Positions 16,371-17,769 of a stretch of 17,769 nucleotides of DNA are shown here, piece after piece (the first letter of the stretch is position 1; each line of letters begins with the position of its first letter). This stretch comes from Aureococcus anophagefferens (lineage: Eukaryota > Sar > Pelagophyceae > Pelagomonadales > Pelagomonadaceae), in assembly GCF_000186865.1 (NCBI RefSeq), contig NW_008705591.1, positions 187,132-204,900 on the forward strand, written 5' to 3'. A program made the position numbers and the translations under genes. The notes below the pieces were generated by a model. It had not been told where the DNA came from, did not search any database, and saw only the letters and a list, made by a program, of their open reading frames with translations.

Positions 16371-16710
16371 GGTTCATTTGAGGTTCATTATATGTGTATT
16401 CAATCAGTTCGAGGTCTAGTCTATTCCTGAACCAGCACCTGGAGGCTCCGGCTCTGCGGAGGGTCCCCCAGTAGCGTGGCTTCCGTAGAAACCACCCGTA
16501 GTGACGCGTTCTAAGACGAGTCCGACGCGTCGGATGGGAATCCGATGTCCAATCCGACCACTCGATGATCGCGTTCCGCGCGGCGGCCGCGCGTCGCTCC
16601 GCGGCCGCGTTCGCGCGCGAATAAAACCCCGAAAACGGTACCTCCGGGGACGACCGGACAACCGAGCGACGACGCTCGCCGGCGTCCGTCGGCGGGGTGT
16701 CGGTGGCCAT
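16318..16710 (-). CDS. Hypothetical ORF, N-terminal half with coding bias
   Basis: 130-codon ATG-started ORF antisense to the 3' end of the Ly-6-like gene. The first 60 or so codons (MATDTPPTDAGERR, NAAAERRAAAARNAIIEW) mostly end in G/C and look coding. From about 16530 another frame reads better (VGLVLERVTTGGFYGSHATG, then EPEPPGAGSGID before a TAG at 16416), so the real 3' part may be spliced or shifted and end at 16416, avoiding the overlap. Not recognised; it may belong to the transposon-like region to its right. Confidence 0.3.
   Translation of the reverse strand: MATDTPPTDAGERRRSVVRSSPEVPFSGFYSRANAAAERRAAAARNAIIEWSDWTSDSHPTRRTRLRTRHYGWFLRKPRYWGTLRRAGASRCWFRNRLDLELIEYTYNEPQMNLKLFQRPQVDRQSQIEL
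16366..16387 (+). repeat. Tandem 2 x 11-nt repeat over the stop codon
   Basis: TTTGAGGTTCA occurs twice without a gap (16366-16376 and 16377-16387). The first copy contains the TGA stop of the Ly-6-like gene, the second starts the 3' UTR. Confidence 0.95.
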
Positions 16711-16742
16711 TTAAGTGGGAATGACCCCGCGTCGATAGCCGG

Positions 16743-16762
16743 ACCTGACTCTACCTGACTCT
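16743..16762 (+). repeat. Tandem 2 x 10-nt repeat
   Basis: ACCTGACTCT occurs twice in tandem between the divergent ORFs at 16710 (-) and 16817 (+). It may be a slippage product or footprint; no function is implied. Confidence 0.95.
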
Positions 16763-16816
16763 CCGAAAGTCAACATCTCGTCAAGGTGCCGGCATGAAGG
16801 CCAAATAGCGCAGGCT

Positions 16817-17180
16817 ATGCGACGGGCCAGGACCGCTTCCGGCGGGAGCGAGGAGGTGGCACGGGACACGTCGCGGCCGCGGACCGATGACCTCGAGGAC
16901 GGCGTGCCGCTGCCGCTCCTCAAGCACGGCATCGAGGTGCTCCGCGCGCTCGCGACGGCGGCGGCGTCGACGGCTGAGCGGCGCGTCGCGCGAAAGGACA
17001 TCAACTCCAAGCCGCCGCACGGCTCGTGGCAGGCCCTCTTCGACGCGAGCAAGCCCAGCTCCCTCGTGGCTCGCGGCTACGCGGCCAAGGGCTACGGCGC
17101 GGGGCCGGACTACGGCCGCTACTGGATCACGGCCGCGGGGCTCGAGTACCTCGCGGCCGTGGACCGCGCCGCCGTACTTC
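16817..17180 (+). CDS. Winged-helix-like ORF leading into the transposase frame
   Basis: The ORF from the ATG at 16817 (MRRARTASGG) has codons ending in G/C and encodes LLKHGIEVLRALATAAA, then SWQALFDASKPSSLVARGYA and YGRYWITAAGLEYLAA. The pattern helix, SLV.RGY, then G.YWIT..G..YLA resembles a winged-helix DNA-binding domain. This frame has no stop to the window end, but the protein-like sequence moves to the +1 frame around 17145-17180, where the transposase-like domain begins. Either a frameshift or a very short intron (a 34-nt GT-AG interval exists, GTGGACC to GAAGCAG) would join them. It probably forms the N-terminus of the same element-encoded protein. Confidence 0.4.
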
Positions 17181-17769
17181 ATGGTGAAGCAGCAGGAGTG
17201 GTTGAAGTTGAACGTCCCCGAGGAGCGCTTCACGAAGATGTTCGTGCGGTCGGACAACGCGGCGTCCCACTTCAAATCGAAGTACACGCTGCGCTTCCTG
17301 TCCTTCTTCAAGTCGCTCTACGGCCTCGCGCACGTCGTCTGGGACTTCGGGTGCCCCGGCCATGGCAAGGGCCCGTGGGATGGCATCGCCGGCATGCTCA
17401 AGTCCTGGCTGCGCCGCACGGCGCTCACCCATTCCATGGACAAGGTCGACCGCGGGCCCAAGGATTGCGCGGATCGCCTGCGCGCGCACTTCGAGACGAA
17501 CGCTTGGCGCGCCGCCCACGACGCGCCGAAGTACAAGATCAAGCGCGTCGTCGTCGACTGGACGGGCGAGGGCGACATCAAGCGGCCGTCGCACTGGGAG
17601 TGCGGGGCCGGGGGCACCGTCGTCCACGCCGTGCGCTCGACCGAGGTCGCGCCGCTCAGGGGCGTCTCGGAGAACTACTCGTACTGCATGCTCCGGCCGG
17701 GCTTCGTGGGCGTGCGGCGGCACACCTGCTGGTGCAAGGCGTGCCTGGGCTGCGACGGACGCGCCCTCG
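17145..17769 (+). CDS. DDE-type transposase-like protein, runs off the window
   Basis: Open frame (codon register of ATG 17181) without a stop to the right edge. It encodes PYFMVKQQEWLKLNVPEERF, VRSDNAASHFKSKYTL, WDFGCPGHGKGPWDG, KSWLRR and, near the edge, HTCWCKACLGC. The order S-D-[GN]-x-x-x-HFKS, then HGKGPxDGIxGxxK, is a recurrent signature of transposase-like proteins dispersed in animal and protist genomes; the Asp of SDN and a later acidic residue would be catalytic in an RNase H-fold DDE nuclease. The Cys/His cluster may bind zinc. Almost every codon ends in G/C, so decay is not advanced. The superfamily name cannot be fixed by eye; 3' end and terminal repeats are outside the window. 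Confidence 0.55.

Noticed and set aside
17127..17723. 198-codon minus-strand ORF opposite the transposase-like frame
   Set aside because: It is the shadow of the plus-strand coding frame, which has recognisable motifs.
1..17769. rRNA, tRNA or CRISPR features
   Set aside because: No conserved rRNA segment, no convincing cloverleaf and no regularly spaced repeats were seen; a tRNA scan would be needed to exclude tRNAs fully.

Overview
The window is nuclear DNA of a eukaryote, most likely a GC-rich, flagellated single-celled alga; a stramenopile alga is my best guess, but this is inference. The support is: GT-AG introns of about 40-200 nt that interrupt recognisable proteins; a radial spoke RSP4/6 protein, which belongs to motile 9+2 axonemes; an octotricopeptide/RAP-like repeat protein of the kind abundant in algal organelle RNA biology; SEC12 and VHS-GAT trafficking proteins; and several repeat-bounded or transposon-like segments. 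No bacterial-type operon, rRNA or CRISPR array is visible.

Layout, left to right. 356-2019 (-) is an acyltransferase-3 family membrane protein, interrupted by an in-frame TGA and one frame change. 2501-3307 (+) is a PH-domain protein with a hydrophobic C-terminal anchor and a perfect 36-nt tandem duplication. 3922-5349 (-) is SEC12/PREB, the Sar1 exchange factor of COPII vesicles, including its C-terminal membrane anchor, which is only reached through a 59-nt intron. 5427-6339 is a segment closed by a perfect 27-bp inverted repeat, starting 77 bp upstream of the SEC12 ATG. 7112-7540 (-) is an unidentified exon-like block in which almost every codon ends in G or C. 8220-9322 (+) is a VHS-GAT endosomal sorting adaptor with two clathrin-box motifs and a 92-nt intron. 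10784-12094 (-) is the radial spoke head protein. 12642-14029 (-) is the octotricopeptide-like protein, assembled here from three exons, followed by a degenerate direct repeat at its 3' end. 14540-14853 holds an inverted duplication (two 98-bp arms) carrying a pair of divergent mini-ORFs. 15747-16370 (+) looks like a three-exon, GPI-anchored Ly-6/uPAR-like cysteine-rich surface protein. 16817-17769 (+) is a winged-helix-like ORF followed in another frame by a DDE-transposase-like ORF that runs off the window.

The genes do not form one pathway, as expected in a eukaryotic chromosome. SEC12 (ER exit) and the VHS-GAT protein (post-Golgi/endosomal sorting) both act in membrane traffic; the radial spoke protein acts in the flagellum; the octotricopeptide-like protein probably acts on organelle RNA. 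The least ordinary parts are the Ly-6-like gene, the 98-bp inverted duplication beside it, the inverted-repeat element next to SEC12 and the transposase-like gene at the right edge. Splice sites were deduced by eye from frame continuity and family homology, not from transcripts.
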